DNA of 17,158 bases from Zoogloeaceae bacterium (GTDB lineage Bacteria > Pseudomonadota > Gammaproteobacteria > Burkholderiales > Rhodocyclaceae), in contig SSSX01000486.1 in assembly GCA_015657735.1 (NCBI GenBank), forward strand, positions 1 through 17,158. The letters are read 5' to 3'. Positions 1 through 9,198 of the stretch are shown piece by piece. The position numbers and the translations under genes are program-made. Position 1 is the first letter of the stretch. The number at the start of each line of letters is the position of its first letter. The notes below the pieces were generated by a model. The model saw nothing but the letters and a program-made list of their open reading frames with translations. It was not told the DNA's origin and did no database searches.

Positions 1-1106
1 AGCTCGGCCTTGTTGAGGCGCGCGGCGAGTTCGCCCATCACCCAGTTGGCGCAGGTCTTGGCATTGGCGCTGCCGGCGGCGGCGACGGTGGCGAGGTAGA
101 ACTGGGCGGTTTCGCGGCTGGCGGTGAGCGTCGTCGCGTCGTACGCCGAGAGGCCGTATTCGCCCTGGAAGCGGGCCGCCAGCGCGACCGGCAGTTCGGG
201 CAGCTCGCCCTGCACGCGGGCGATCCAGTCTGCGCCGATGACCAGCGGCAGCAGGTCGGGGTCGGGGAAGTAGCGGTAGTCGTGGGCGTCTTCCTTGCTG
301 CGCATGGCGCGGGTTTCGCCGGTATCGGGGTCGAACAGCACGGTGGCCTGCTGAACCTTGCCGCCGTCCTCGATGAGGTCGATCTGCCACTGGATCTCGT
401 ATTCGATGGCCTGCTGCAGGAAGCGGAAGCTGTTGAGGTTCTTGATCTCGCGGCGGGTGCCGAACGCGGCCTGGCCGCGCGGGCGCACCGACACGTTGGC
501 GTCGCAGCGGAACGAGCCTTCCTGCATGTTGCCGTCGCAGATGTCGATCCAGCGCACCAGCGCGTGCAGCTGCCGGGCGTAGGCGACGGCTTCGGCGGAG
601 GAGCGCATGTCGGGCTCGGAGACGATCTCGAGCAGCGGCGTGCCGGCGCGGTTGAGGTCGATGCCGGTCATGCCGTGGAAGTCCTCGTGGAGGCTCTTGC
701 CGGCGTCTTCCTCGAGGTGGGCGCGGGTGAGATTGACGCGCTTCTCGTAGTGGCCGCCCTTGCCGTCCGGCACCAGCAGGTCGAGGTGGCCGCCCTGGAC
801 CACCGGCAGTTCGTACTGGCTGATCTGGTAGCCCTTGGGGAGGTCGGGGTAGAAATAGTTCTTGCGCGCGAAGACGCTCTTCGGCGCGATGGTGGCGCCC
901 ACCGCGAGGCCGAAGCGGATCGCCCGTTCGACCGCGCCGCGGTTGAGCACCGGCAGCACGCCGGGCAGGGCGATATCCACCGCGCAGGCCTGCACGTTGG
1001 GTTCGGCGCCGAAGGCGATGCTGGCGCCGGAGAAAATCTTGGATTGCGTGTTGAGCTGGGTATGCACTTCCAGCCCGATGACGACTTCCCAGTCGGTTCT
1101 GCTCAT
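1..1106 (-). CDS. gatB: Asp-tRNA(Asn)/Glu-tRNA(Gln) amidotransferase subunit B, partial
   Basis: GatB is the tRNA-binding, kinase-like subunit of GatCAB. It activates the side chain of Glu-tRNA(Gln) or Asp-tRNA(Asn) so that ammonia delivered from GatA can amidate it. Reading from the ATG at 1106 gives 368 codons without a stop, and the frame runs off the left edge. The usual length is about 480 residues, so the end of the helical region and the C-terminal YqeY-like tail are missing. The N-terminus carries the family signature GLEVHTQL (residues 11-18), followed by the conserved stretches KNYFYPDLPKGYQISQYE, LNRAGTPLLEIVSEPD and YRYFPDPDL. A purine stretch AGAGAG sits just upstream of the start. 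The gene lies 25 nt after the lipoprotein gene and is the last visible member of the gatC-gatA-lipoprotein-gatB transcript. Assignment is by recognised motifs. Confidence 0.97.
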   Translation of the reverse strand, partial: MSRTDWEVVIGLEVHTQLNTQSKIFSGASIAFGAEPNVQACAVDIALPGVLPVLNRGAVERAIRFGLAVGATIAPKSVFARKNYFYPDLPKGYQISQYELPVVQGGHLDLLVPDGKGGHYEKRVNLTRAHLEEDAGKSLHEDFHGMTGIDLNRAGTPLLEIVSEPDMRSSAEAVAYARQLHALVRWIDICDGNMQEGSFRCDANVSVRPRGQAAFGTRREIKNLNSFRFLQQAIEYEIQWQIDLIEDGGKVQQATVLFDPDTGETRAMRSKEDAHDYRYFPDPDLLPLVIGADWIARVQGELPELPVALAARFQGEYGLSAYDATTLTASRETAQFYLATVAAAGSANAKTCANWVMGELAARLNKAE

Positions 1107-1131
1107 GGTGGCTCTCTAGATTTGGTGTCGT

Positions 1132-1629
1132 TCAGTCACAGCGGCCGGTGGCCTTGTCGATCAGCAGCGGCCAGACGTAGTCCTGGGCGCTGGCCGGGGT
1201 GCACAGGTGGTAGCAGTTGGCGAAGGCGACGGTGACCTGTTCGCCCTGTTCCCACATGTGCACGCGGCAGTCCCGCGCGCCGGCCAGTTCGACCGACGGC
1301 AGGGCCTGCGTCTGGCGGAACTGGGCGAGGTCGAAGCGGCAGGAGCCGCGTTTGGGCATCGTGAGTTCGGCCTTGAAGGCATTGACCTTCGAGTTGACGA
1401 CCTCGACGGTGGCGGTGCCGAAGTTGCCGGTTTCGTCGCGGAATCTGCATTCGGTGCTCACCGAGAAGGTGCGCAGCGGCATCGGCTTGAGGCGGCCCGA
1501 TGCGCCACCGGTTGCCGGCGCCTCGATGCCGGCGCTGCTGCCGGCGTCCCGGCCGGGCCGCGACGGCAGCGGCAGCGCCGAGCAGCCGGCGAGCGCGGCG
1601 GCGGTGGCGAGCACGAGAAGGCGCTTCAT
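1132..1629 (-). CDS. Small Cys-rich lipoprotein of unknown function, between gatA and gatB
   Basis: This 165-residue protein is not one I recognise. The N-terminus is a lipoprotein signal peptide: positive MKR, a short hydrophobic core and the lipobox LAGC, so Cys16 should be lipidated. The residue after it is Ser, which favours sorting to the outer membrane rather than retention in the inner membrane. Residues 17-50 are a Pro/Gly/Ala-rich tether. The rest is a compact domain with six cysteines (61, 97, 121, 139, 143, 164), enough for three disulfides in the periplasm. The motif FANCYHLC in its last third stands out. The gene starts 8 nt after the gatA stop and ends 25 nt before gatB, so it is almost certainly co-transcribed with the amidotransferase genes. 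Nothing in the sequence links it functionally to tRNA amidation. Coding status is well supported by the lipobox, spacing and frame; function is unknown. Confidence 0.85.
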   Translation of the reverse strand: MKRLLVLATAAALAGCSALPLPSRPGRDAGSSAGIEAPATGGASGRLKPMPLRTFSVSTECRFRDETGNFGTATVEVVNSKVNAFKAELTMPKRGSCRFDLAQFRQTQALPSVELAGARDCRVHMWEQGEQVTVAFANCYHLCTPASAQDYVWPLLIDKATGRCD

Positions 1630-1637
1630 CGCGGGGT

Positions 1638-3089
1638 TCAGCTTTGCGGCGCCCGGCTGTGCCAGTCGGTGACCTGCTGGAACTGGTGGGCGGCGCCGAG
1701 CAGGCGGGCTTCGCTGAAATAGTTGCCGATCAGCTGCAGGCCGACCGGCAGGCCGCCCTTGCCGAAGCCGGCCGGGTGCGACAGGCCGGGCAGGCCGGCG
1801 AGGTTCACGGCGACGGTGTAGATGTCGCCGAGGTACATCTGCACCGGGTCATCGCTCTTTTCGCCGATGCCGAAGGCGACCGTCGGCGTGGTCGGGCCGG
1901 CGATCAGGTCGCACTGCCGGAAGGCCGCGGCGAAGTCGTCGGCGATCAGGCGGCGCAGCTTTTGCGCCTTGATGTAGTAGGCGTCGTAGTAGCCGTGCGA
2001 CAGCACGTAGGTGCCGACCAGGATGCGCCGCTTGACCTCGCCGCCGAAGCCTTCGGCGCGGCTCTTGCAGTACATGTCCATCAGGTCGGTGTAGTCGGCG
2101 GCGCGGTGGCCGTAGCGCACGCCGTCGAAGCGGCTGAGGTTGGAGCTGGCTTCGGCGGGGGCGATCACGTAGTAGGCCGGGATCGCCAGCCGGGCGTTGG
2201 GCAGGCTGACTTCGACGGTGGTCGCGCCGAGCTTGCGGTATTCGGCCAGCGCCGCGTCGACGGCGGCGCGCACGTCGCCTTCCATGCCCTCGGCGAAGAA
2301 CTCTTTCGGCACGCCGATGCGCAGGCCGGCCAGGGGCTGGTTCAGGTCGCGGCCGTAGTCTTCGGCGTCGCGTTCGAGGCTGGTCGAATCGCGCGGATCG
2401 TGGCCGGTCATCGCCGACAGCAGCGCGGCGCAGTCTTCGGCCGAGCGGGCGAAGGCGCCACCCTGGTCGAGCGACGAGGCGTAGGCGATCATGCCGTAGC
2501 GCGACACGGTGCCGTAGGTCGGCTTGATGCCGGTGATGCCGCACAGCGCCGCCGGCTGGCGCACCGAGCCGCCGGTGTCGGTGCCGGTGGCGATCGGCAC
2601 CAGGCGCGCCGCCACCGCCGCCGCCGAGCCGCCCGACGAGCCGCCGGGCACGCAGGCGGTGTTCCACGGGTTGCGGGTCGGGCCGAAGTGCGAGTTCTCG
2701 TTCGACGAGCCCATCGCGAACTCGTCCATGTTGGTCTTGCCGACCATCACCGCGCCGGCCTGCTTGAGCAGGCTGACGACGTGGGCGTCGTAGGGCGCCG
2801 TGAAGTTGGCGAGCATCTTCGAGCCGCAGGTGGTGAGCACGCCTTCGGTGCAGAAGACGTCCTTGTGGGCCAGCGGGATGCCGGTCAGCCGGCCGGCCGT
2901 GCCCGCTGCGAGGCGGGCGTCGGCAGCGGCGGCGGCGGCCAGCGCGCCGTCCCGGTCGACGGTGACGAAGGCGTTGATCCTGGGGTTGCCGGCGGCGATG
3001 CGGGCGAGGCTGTCGGTGGCGAGTTCGACGGCGGAGATGCGTTTCGCGCGCAGGGCGGCGGCGATGTCCTTGAGGCTGGAGTCGATCAT
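1638..3089 (-). CDS. gatA: Asp-tRNA(Asn)/Glu-tRNA(Gln) amidotransferase subunit A
   Basis: GatA is the glutaminase subunit of GatCAB, an amidase-signature enzyme that hydrolyses glutamine and channels ammonia to GatB. The 483-residue product has the usual length. The Ser-cisSer-Lys triad is visible: Lys76 in AHKDVFC, Ser151 in the GGSSGGSAAA stretch and Ser175 in DTGGSVRQPA. These sit three positions before the residues I recall for the Staphylococcus aureus enzyme (79, 154, 178), with the same spacing. The amidase signature continues through residues 140-190. The ATG at 3089 gives the normal N-terminus (MIDSSLKDIAAALRAK). No clear Shine-Dalgarno precedes it, and 59 nt separate it from gatC upstream. 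Its stop lies 8 nt before the lipoprotein gene. Confidence 0.98.
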   Translation of the reverse strand: MIDSSLKDIAAALRAKRISAVELATDSLARIAAGNPRINAFVTVDRDGALAAAAAADARLAAGTAGRLTGIPLAHKDVFCTEGVLTTCGSKMLANFTAPYDAHVVSLLKQAGAVMVGKTNMDEFAMGSSNENSHFGPTRNPWNTACVPGGSSGGSAAAVAARLVPIATGTDTGGSVRQPAALCGITGIKPTYGTVSRYGMIAYASSLDQGGAFARSAEDCAALLSAMTGHDPRDSTSLERDAEDYGRDLNQPLAGLRIGVPKEFFAEGMEGDVRAAVDAALAEYRKLGATTVEVSLPNARLAIPAYYVIAPAEASSNLSRFDGVRYGHRAADYTDLMDMYCKSRAEGFGGEVKRRILVGTYVLSHGYYDAYYIKAQKLRRLIADDFAAAFRQCDLIAGPTTPTVAFGIGEKSDDPVQMYLGDIYTVAVNLAGLPGLSHPAGFGKGGLPVGLQLIGNYFSEARLLGAAHQFQQVTDWHSRAPQS

Positions 3090-3148
3090 GGTGCGCAGGG
3101 CGAGGTGAAGGCGGCCGCCGGAGGCAGCCGCGGAACGGTGGGGGCGGC

Positions 3149-3436
3149 TTACTCGATGACCTTCGGAACCAGGTACAGCCCGGCCTCGGTCTGCGGGGCG
3201 ATGGCCTGGTAGGCGGCGCGGCGGTCGGTCTCGCTGACCGCGTCGTCGCGCAGGCGCTGGGCGAGTTCCTGCGGGTGGCTCATCGGCTCGACCCCGTCGG
3301 TGTTCACCGCCTGCATTTCCTCGATCAGGCCGAAGATGCCGTTGAGCTTGACCTGGGTGGCGGCCAGCTCGCCATCGGCGAGTTCGAGGCGGGCGAGCTT
3401 GGCGATATGGCGGACTTCGTCGGCGGAAAGTGACAT
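3149..3436 (-). CDS. gatC: Asp-tRNA(Asn)/Glu-tRNA(Gln) amidotransferase subunit C
   Basis: GatC is the small subunit that wraps around the GatA-GatB interface and stabilises the complex. The 95-residue product matches the family length. It carries the typical N-terminus MSLSADEVRHIAKLARLEL, the middle helix with the NGIFGLIEEMQAVNTDGVEPMSHP core, and the C-terminal FxVPKVIE-like end (YLVPKVIE). It is the first gene of the minus-strand gatCAB operon and is divergent from mreB, with only 108 bp between the two starts. The start is fixed by the conserved N-terminus. The bases immediately before it (AACTTTGTAAATTGCC) hold no recognisable ribosome-binding site, so the gene may have a very short leader or weak initiation. 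Confidence 0.95.
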   Translation of the reverse strand: MSLSADEVRHIAKLARLELADGELAATQVKLNGIFGLIEEMQAVNTDGVEPMSHPQELAQRLRDDAVSETDRRAAYQAIAPQTEAGLYLVPKVIE

Positions 3437-3544
3437 GGCAATTTACAAAGTTGCTTAAACGACAAAGGTTTGTAGGTTATCATAAGCGATTCTGTTGCCT
3501 CAATTCCCAACCCCTGCAACGGCTTTTTCCGGGATTTTTCTCCG
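3437..3544. promoter_or_regulatory. Divergent promoter region between gatC and mreB
   Basis: This 108-bp stretch is clearly AT-richer than its surroundings and separates two divergent operons. For mreB, a plausible sigma70 -10 element TATCAT lies at 3478-3483. A weak -35 (TTAAAC, 3455-3460) sits 17 bp upstream of it. The same spot contains the 9-bp palindrome TTATCATAA (3477-3485). For gatC on the minus strand, AT-rich elements (TATGAT, TTTAAG, TAAATT) are present, but no pair has good spacing. Only the position and base composition are firm; the exact promoter elements are guesses. Confidence 0.45.
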
Positions 3545-4588
<1,044 letters not shown>

Positions 4589-4705
4589 GACGAGCCGGCA
4601 GCGGCCACGGCGCCCGCGGTGAACGCCCCGTTCCGCTGCGCGTGCCGGCGACCCGGGTCGGCCCCGGGCGCTGCCGCTTGCCGATCGGCCTGAACGTTCC
4701 GTCCG
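4589..4705 (+). other. Structured intergenic spacer between mreB and mreC
   Basis: This is the only sizeable gap inside the operon. It contains a perfect 6-bp hairpin CCCGGG/CCCGGG (4652-4657 and 4663-4668) with a 5-nt loop. A longer-range pairing is also possible: GCCGGC (4594-4599) with GCCGGC (4644-4649), or GCAGCGG (4598-4604) with CCGCTGC (4633-4639). No U-run follows any stem, so it is not a standard intrinsic terminator. I see no convincing small reading frame or promoter here. It could be an mRNA-processing or partial-attenuation site. Confidence 0.4.
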
Positions 4706-5623
4706 ATGGTCGGCCATTCGCCTCCTCCCTTCTTCAAACGCGGGCCCGCGCCGCTGGCCAAGCTCGTCTTTTTCGTCACGGTGTCGCTGGCGCTGCTGGT
4801 CTCCGACCTCAACCTGCGCTACCTCGACGCCTTCCGCCAGGGTTTGTCGGTGCTGGCCTATCCCTTGCAGATGGCCGCCGCGACGCCGGCCGATTTCGTC
4901 CGCAACGCCTCCAACTATTTCGCCTCGCTGGTCCGCCTGCAGATCGAGAACAAGGAGCTGAAGAGCAAGCAGCTGCTCGGCGCCGAGCGTCTGCTGCGCC
5001 TCGACCAGATCGAGCAGGAGAACCGCCATCTGCGCGCGCTGCTCGAGGCCCGCGAGCGCCAGCCGGTGAAGTCGGTGGTGGCCGAGATCATGTACTCCGC
5101 GAAAGACCCGTTCTCGCGCAAGGTCATTCTCGACAAGGGCGCCCAGGCCGGCATCGAGGCCGGTCAGGCGGTGGTCGATGACGTCGGCGTGATCGGCCAG
5201 ATCACCCGCGTCTTTCCGATGCAGGCCGAGCTGACGCTGCTCACCGACAAGGATCAGGCGATTCCGGTGACGATCGTGCGCAGCGGCCTGCGCGCGGTGC
5301 TGTTCGGGTCCGGCAACGGTCTGATGGAGCTGCGCTACCTCGCCGCCAACGCCGACGTGCAGCCCGGCGACCGGATCGTCACCTCGGGCCTCGACGGCGT
5401 GTTCCTGGCGGGTCTGCCGGTGGCCACCGTGGCCCGCGTCGACCGCGACCAGGCCCAGACCTTCGCGCGCATCCCGTGCCTGCCGGCGGCGGGGGTCGAG
5501 CAGTTCAGCCATGTGCTGGTGCTCGGGCACCGCGAAGCCCTGCCGCCCCGCCCGCCCGAGCCGGAGCCGATCAACAAGGGCAAGGCCGGCAAGGGCCGCA
5601 AGGCCCGGGCAGGCGGGGAGTAA
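4706..5623 (+). CDS. mreC: Rod shape-determining protein MreC
   Basis: MreC is a bitopic inner-membrane protein whose periplasmic domain binds and activates PBP2-RodA. The 305-residue product begins with the short Pro-rich cytoplasmic stretch SPPPFFKRGPAPLAKL typical of betaproteobacterial MreC. One membrane segment follows (about 18-36), then a coiled coil (about 72-117, rich in Leu/Glu/Arg) and two beta-barrel subdomains to about residue 275. The C-terminal tail is Pro-rich and then Lys/Gly-rich (INKGKAGKGRKARAGGE), probably disordered. The ATG at 4706 gives the conserved N-terminus but has no clear Shine-Dalgarno. The stop lies 3 nt before mreD, implying translational coupling. Confidence 0.97.
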   Translation: MVGHSPPPFFKRGPAPLAKLVFFVTVSLALLVSDLNLRYLDAFRQGLSVLAYPLQMAAATPADFVRNASNYFASLVRLQIENKELKSKQLLGAERLLRLDQIEQENRHLRALLEARERQPVKSVVAEIMYSAKDPFSRKVILDKGAQAGIEAGQAVVDDVGVIGQITRVFPMQAELTLLTDKDQAIPVTIVRSGLRAVLFGSGNGLMELRYLAANADVQPGDRIVTSGLDGVFLAGLPVATVARVDRDQAQTFARIPCLPAAGVEQFSHVLVLGHREALPPRPPEPEPINKGKAGKGRKARAGGE

Positions 5624-5626
5624 GCC

Positions 5627-6148
5627 ATGCAACCGACCAACCGTTCGAGCCGCATCCTGCTCCCGGTGAAGATGTGGTTCGTGTACCTGACCTTCTTCGT
5701 CGCGCTGTTCCTCAACTACATCCCGACCGGCCATCTGCCGGCGGTGCCGGATTTCGTGGCCCTGGTGCTGGCCTTCTGGTGCGTGCGCGAACCGCTGAAG
5801 ATCGGCATCGGCGCCGGTTTCGTGCTTGGCCTGCTGGTCGATATCGGGGTGGGGGCGGCGATGGGGCAGCACGCCTTCGCGTACGTGCTGCTGGCCTACG
5901 CGGCCAATGAGCTGTCGCGCCGGGTGCTGTGGTTCACGCCGGTCGAGCAGGCGCTGCACGTGCTGCCGTTGCTGTTCCTGTCGCAGTTGCTGATGGTTGC
6001 CGTGCGCCTGATGGCGGGCGCCGAGTTTCCCGGCTGGTGGATGTTCTTCGGCTGCTTCGTCAGCGCCCTGCTGTGGATTCCGCTGCACTATGTGCTGCTG
6101 CTGCCGCAGTACCGGCCGGTCGAGCGCGACGAGAACCGGCCGATCTGA
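5627..6148 (+). CDS. mreD: Rod shape-determining protein MreD
   Basis: MreD is a small polytopic inner-membrane partner of MreC and MreB in the elongasome. The 173-residue product is strongly hydrophobic with about five membrane segments (roughly residues 15-32, 42-60, 62-80, 98-128 and 137-162). It carries the family-like VPDFVALVLAFWCVREP and GFVLGLLVDIGVG stretches. The start at 5627 is backed by a good purine site (GGGGAG) at the end of mreC, and only 3 nt separate the two genes. The stop is 6 nt before mrdA. MreD is poorly conserved, so the call rests on topology plus the mreC-mreD-mrdA order. Confidence 0.95.
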   Translation: MQPTNRSSRILLPVKMWFVYLTFFVALFLNYIPTGHLPAVPDFVALVLAFWCVREPLKIGIGAGFVLGLLVDIGVGAAMGQHAFAYVLLAYAANELSRRVLWFTPVEQALHVLPLLFLSQLLMVAVRLMAGAEFPGWWMFFGCFVSALLWIPLHYVLLLPQYRPVERDENRPI

Positions 6149-6154
6149 CGCCTC

Positions 6155-8059
6155 ATGACCGTCATCCGCACGCCCGAGCAGGAGCTCTCCCGTTTCCGCG
6201 CCCGCCTGGCGGTGGCCGGCGCGGTGGCGCTGGTGTGCTTCGGCCTGCTGGCGGCGCGTTTCGTTTACCTGCAGGTTCTCCGCTACGACTACTACTCGAC
6301 CCGCGCCGAGGATAACCGCATCTCGCTGGTGCCGATCGTCCCCAACCGCGGGCTGATCATGGATCGCAACGGCACCGTGCTGGCGCGCAACTACTCGGCT
6401 TACACGCTGGAGATCACGCCGTCGCGGGTTGCCGATCTGGAGGCGACGATCGAGGCGCTTTCCAAGCTCGTCGACATCCAGCCCAAGGATCGCAAGCGCC
6501 TCAAGAAGCTGATGGACGAGAGCAAGAGCTTCGAGTCGCTGCCGATCCGCAACCGGCTGTCGGACGAGGAAGTCGCGCGCTTCATCGCCCAGCGCTACCG
6601 CTTTCCGGGCGTCGAGTTGAAGGCGCGGCTGTTCCGCGATTACCCGATGGGCAGCTTCGGCTCGCACATCATCGGCTACATCGGGCGGATCAACGACCGC
6701 GACCTCGAACGCATCGAGGAAAACGACGACACCGCCAACTACCGCGGCACCGACCACATCGGCAAGGCCGGCCTCGAGAAGAGCTACGAGCGCGAGCTGC
6801 ACGGCGTCACCGGCTACGAGGAGGTCGAGGTCGATTCGGGCGGGCGGGCCGTGCGGGCGCTGCGCCGCACGCCGGCGACGCCGGGCAACAGCCTCGTGCT
6901 GACGGTCGACCTCAAGCTGCAGGAAGTCGTCGAAAAGGCCTTCGGCAACCGCCGCGGCGCGCTGGTGGCGATCGAGCCGGGCAGCGGCGGGGTGCTGGCG
7001 CTGGTGTCGGTGCCGACCTTCGATCCCAACCTGTTCGTCGACGGCATCGCCCCGCAGGACTGGGACGAGCTCAACAACTCGCCGGACCATCCGATGGTCA
7101 ACCGCGCCCTCAACGGCGCCTATCCGCCCGGCTCGACCTTCAAGCCCTTCATGGCGCTGGCGGCGCTGATGAGCGGCAAGCGCACGGCCAGCCAGACGAT
7201 CTCCGATCCCGGTTACTTCGACTTCGGCGGCCATCATTTCCGCGACGACAAGGTGGGCGGTCATGGCACCGTGGATATGTACAAGTCGATCGTGCACTCC
7301 TGCGACACCTACTACTACCGCCTCGCCAACGACATGGGGATCGACCTGATCGCCTCGACTCTCGGCGAGTTGGGCTTCGGCAGCCGCACCGGCATCGACA
7401 TCGAAGGCGAGAGCACCGGCGTGCTGCCGTCGCCCGAATGGAAGAAACGGCGCTTCAAGAAGCCGGAGCAGCAGAAGTGGTTCGGCGGCGAAACGATCTC
7501 GATCGGCATCGGCCAGGGCTACAACGCCTACACCATGCTGCAGCTGGCCCACGCCACCGCCACCGTGGCGGCCGGCGGGGTGATGTACAAGCCGCACCTC
7601 GTCAAGTACATCGAGAACGCCAAGGACGGCTCGCGGCGCATGATCGAACCGCAGCCGATCAAGACCATCCCGATCAAGCCAGAGCACATCGAGACGATCC
7701 GTCGCGGCATGGTCGGCGTGAACCGCGAAGGCACCGGCGCCCGCGCCTTCGCCGGGGCCGGCTACGTGTCGGCCGGCAAGACCGGCACCGCCCAGGTCTT
7801 TTCGCTGAAGGGCGCCAAATACTCGTCGCGGATCGCCGAACGCCTGCGCGACCACGCCCTCTTCATCGCCTTCGCGCCGGCCGACAAGCCGACCATCGCG
7901 TTGGCGGTGCTCGTCGAGAACGGCGGCTTCGGGGCCGAATCCGCCGCCCCGATCGCCCGCCGGGTGCTCGATTACTACCTCCTCGGCAAGCTGCCGGTCG
8001 GCATCGCGCCGGAAGATCCGGGCGCCGAGGGCACGCTGGGGGATGGCGCCGGTGATTGA
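6155..8059 (+). CDS. mrdA: Penicillin-binding protein 2 (elongation-specific peptidoglycan transpeptidase)
   Basis: PBP2 is the class B transpeptidase that cross-links lateral-wall peptidoglycan, working with RodA. The 634-residue product has a cytoplasmic N-terminus, one membrane anchor (about 18-40) and a dimerisation/pedestal region with VPNRGLIMDRNG (61-73). The transpeptidase domain shows all three active-site motifs: STFK with nucleophile Ser327 and Lys330, SCD at 382-384 and KTG at 542-544. The start is set by the usual short N-terminus and lies 6 nt after mreD. No strong Shine-Dalgarno is visible, so coupling is likely. The 3' end overlaps the rodA start by 17 nt. Confidence 0.98.
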   Translation: MTVIRTPEQELSRFRARLAVAGAVALVCFGLLAARFVYLQVLRYDYYSTRAEDNRISLVPIVPNRGLIMDRNGTVLARNYSAYTLEITPSRVADLEATIEALSKLVDIQPKDRKRLKKLMDESKSFESLPIRNRLSDEEVARFIAQRYRFPGVELKARLFRDYPMGSFGSHIIGYIGRINDRDLERIEENDDTANYRGTDHIGKAGLEKSYERELHGVTGYEEVEVDSGGRAVRALRRTPATPGNSLVLTVDLKLQEVVEKAFGNRRGALVAIEPGSGGVLALVSVPTFDPNLFVDGIAPQDWDELNNSPDHPMVNRALNGAYPPGSTFKPFMALAALMSGKRTASQTISDPGYFDFGGHHFRDDKVGGHGTVDMYKSIVHSCDTYYYRLANDMGIDLIASTLGELGFGSRTGIDIEGESTGVLPSPEWKKRRFKKPEQQKWFGGETISIGIGQGYNAYTMLQLAHATATVAAGGVMYKPHLVKYIENAKDGSRRMIEPQPIKTIPIKPEHIETIRRGMVGVNREGTGARAFAGAGYVSAGKTGTAQVFSLKGAKYSSRIAERLRDHALFIAFAPADKPTIALAVLVENGGFGAESAAPIARRVLDYYLLGKLPVGIAPEDPGAEGTLGDGAGD

Positions 8060-9194
8060 TTCGCGTTTCGATCCGCGCAAATGGCCGGGCTATCTCGTCG
8101 CGCCGCTGGACGGCCCGCTGCTGCTGATCGTCGCCATCATCCTGGGTTTTTCGACGGTCGTGATGGTCAGCGCCTCGCCGGAGCGCCTCGGCACCCTGGC
8201 CCTCAACATCGGCGTGGCCTTCGTCGTGATGTGGATCGCCGCGAGCATTCCGCCGCAGCGCATGATGAGCATCGCGCTGCCGCTCTATGTGCTCGGCGTG
8301 CTGCTGCTGGTCGGCGTGGCGCTGTTCGGCGACGTGTCGAAGGGCGCGCGGCGCTGGCTCAACATCGGCGTCGCGCGCATCCAGCCGTCGGAGCTGATGA
8401 AGATCGCCATGCCGCTGATGCTGGCGTGGTACTTCCAGCTTCGCGAGGGCATGCTGCGGGTGAGCGACTTCTTCGTCGCCGGCGCGCTGCTGCTGGTCCC
8501 GGTGGGGCTCATCGCCAAGCAGCCCGATCTGGGCACCGCGGTGCTGGTGGCGGCGGCGGGCTTCTATGTGCTGTTCTTCGCCGGCCTGGCCTGGCGTCTG
8601 ATTCTGCCTTTTGCGGTGGTGGGAATCGCCGGCATCGTCGCCATCGTCGCGATGGGCGACACCATCTGCCAGCCCGGCGTCGAGTGGCCGGGGATGCGTG
8701 AATACCAGAAGCACCGGGTGTGCACGCTGCTCGATCCGACCTCCGATCCGCTCGGTAAGGGCTTCCACATCATCCAGTCGACGATCGCCATCGGCTCGGG
8801 CGGTGTCTTCGGCAAAGGCTGGGGCAACGGCACCCAGACCCACCTCGACTTCCTGCCCGAGCGTCATACCGACTTCATCTTTGCGGTGCTGACCGAGGAA
8901 TTCGGGCTTGCCGGCGCGCTGTTTCTTGCGGTACTCTATATCCTCCTGATTTTTCGCGGCCTGTTTATTGCCGCTGGTGCCCCGACCCTGTTCTCGCGCC
9001 TGCTCGCTGGCGCACTGACGCTGATCTTCTTCACCTATGCGTTTGTGAACATGGGTATGGTGAGCGGAATTCTCCCCGTTGTCGGGGTTCCGCTGCCTTT
9101 CGTCAGTTACGGTGGCACTGCACTCGTTACTCTGTGTCTGGGTGTTGGCATGCTGATGAGCATCCAGCGTCATCGACGCCGGGTAGGTACCTGA
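8043..9194 (+). CDS. rodA: Peptidoglycan glycosyltransferase RodA
   Basis: RodA is a SEDS-family lipid II polymerase that builds glycan strands for elongation and pairs with PBP2. The 383-residue product is polytopic, with about ten membrane segments. It carries SEDS motifs: GARRWLNIG and QPSELMK (about 101-120), KQPDLGTA (159-166), the loop with FLPERHTDFIFAV (Asp277, matching the essential catalytic Asp of the family) and the C-terminal PFVSYGGT. The start at 8043 lies inside the end of mrdA in another frame (17-nt overlap), giving translational coupling. The last quarter of the gene (about 8941-9180) is AT-richer than the rest although the protein remains well conserved. Also named mrdB. 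Confidence 0.98.
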   Translation: MAPVIDSRFDPRKWPGYLVAPLDGPLLLIVAIILGFSTVVMVSASPERLGTLALNIGVAFVVMWIAASIPPQRMMSIALPLYVLGVLLLVGVALFGDVSKGARRWLNIGVARIQPSELMKIAMPLMLAWYFQLREGMLRVSDFFVAGALLLVPVGLIAKQPDLGTAVLVAAAGFYVLFFAGLAWRLILPFAVVGIAGIVAIVAMGDTICQPGVEWPGMREYQKHRVCTLLDPTSDPLGKGFHIIQSTIAIGSGGVFGKGWGNGTQTHLDFLPERHTDFIFAVLTEEFGLAGALFLAVLYILLIFRGLFIAAGAPTLFSRLLAGALTLIFFTYAFVNMGMVSGILPVVGVPLPFVSYGGTALVTLCLGVGMLMSIQRHRRRVGT

Positions 9195-9198
9195 ACCC

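Noticed and set aside
1500..3212. Long plus-strand frame (570 codons) opposite gatA
   Set aside because: gatA on the minus strand has its catalytic triad and normal length. The plus-strand product is a compositional shadow.
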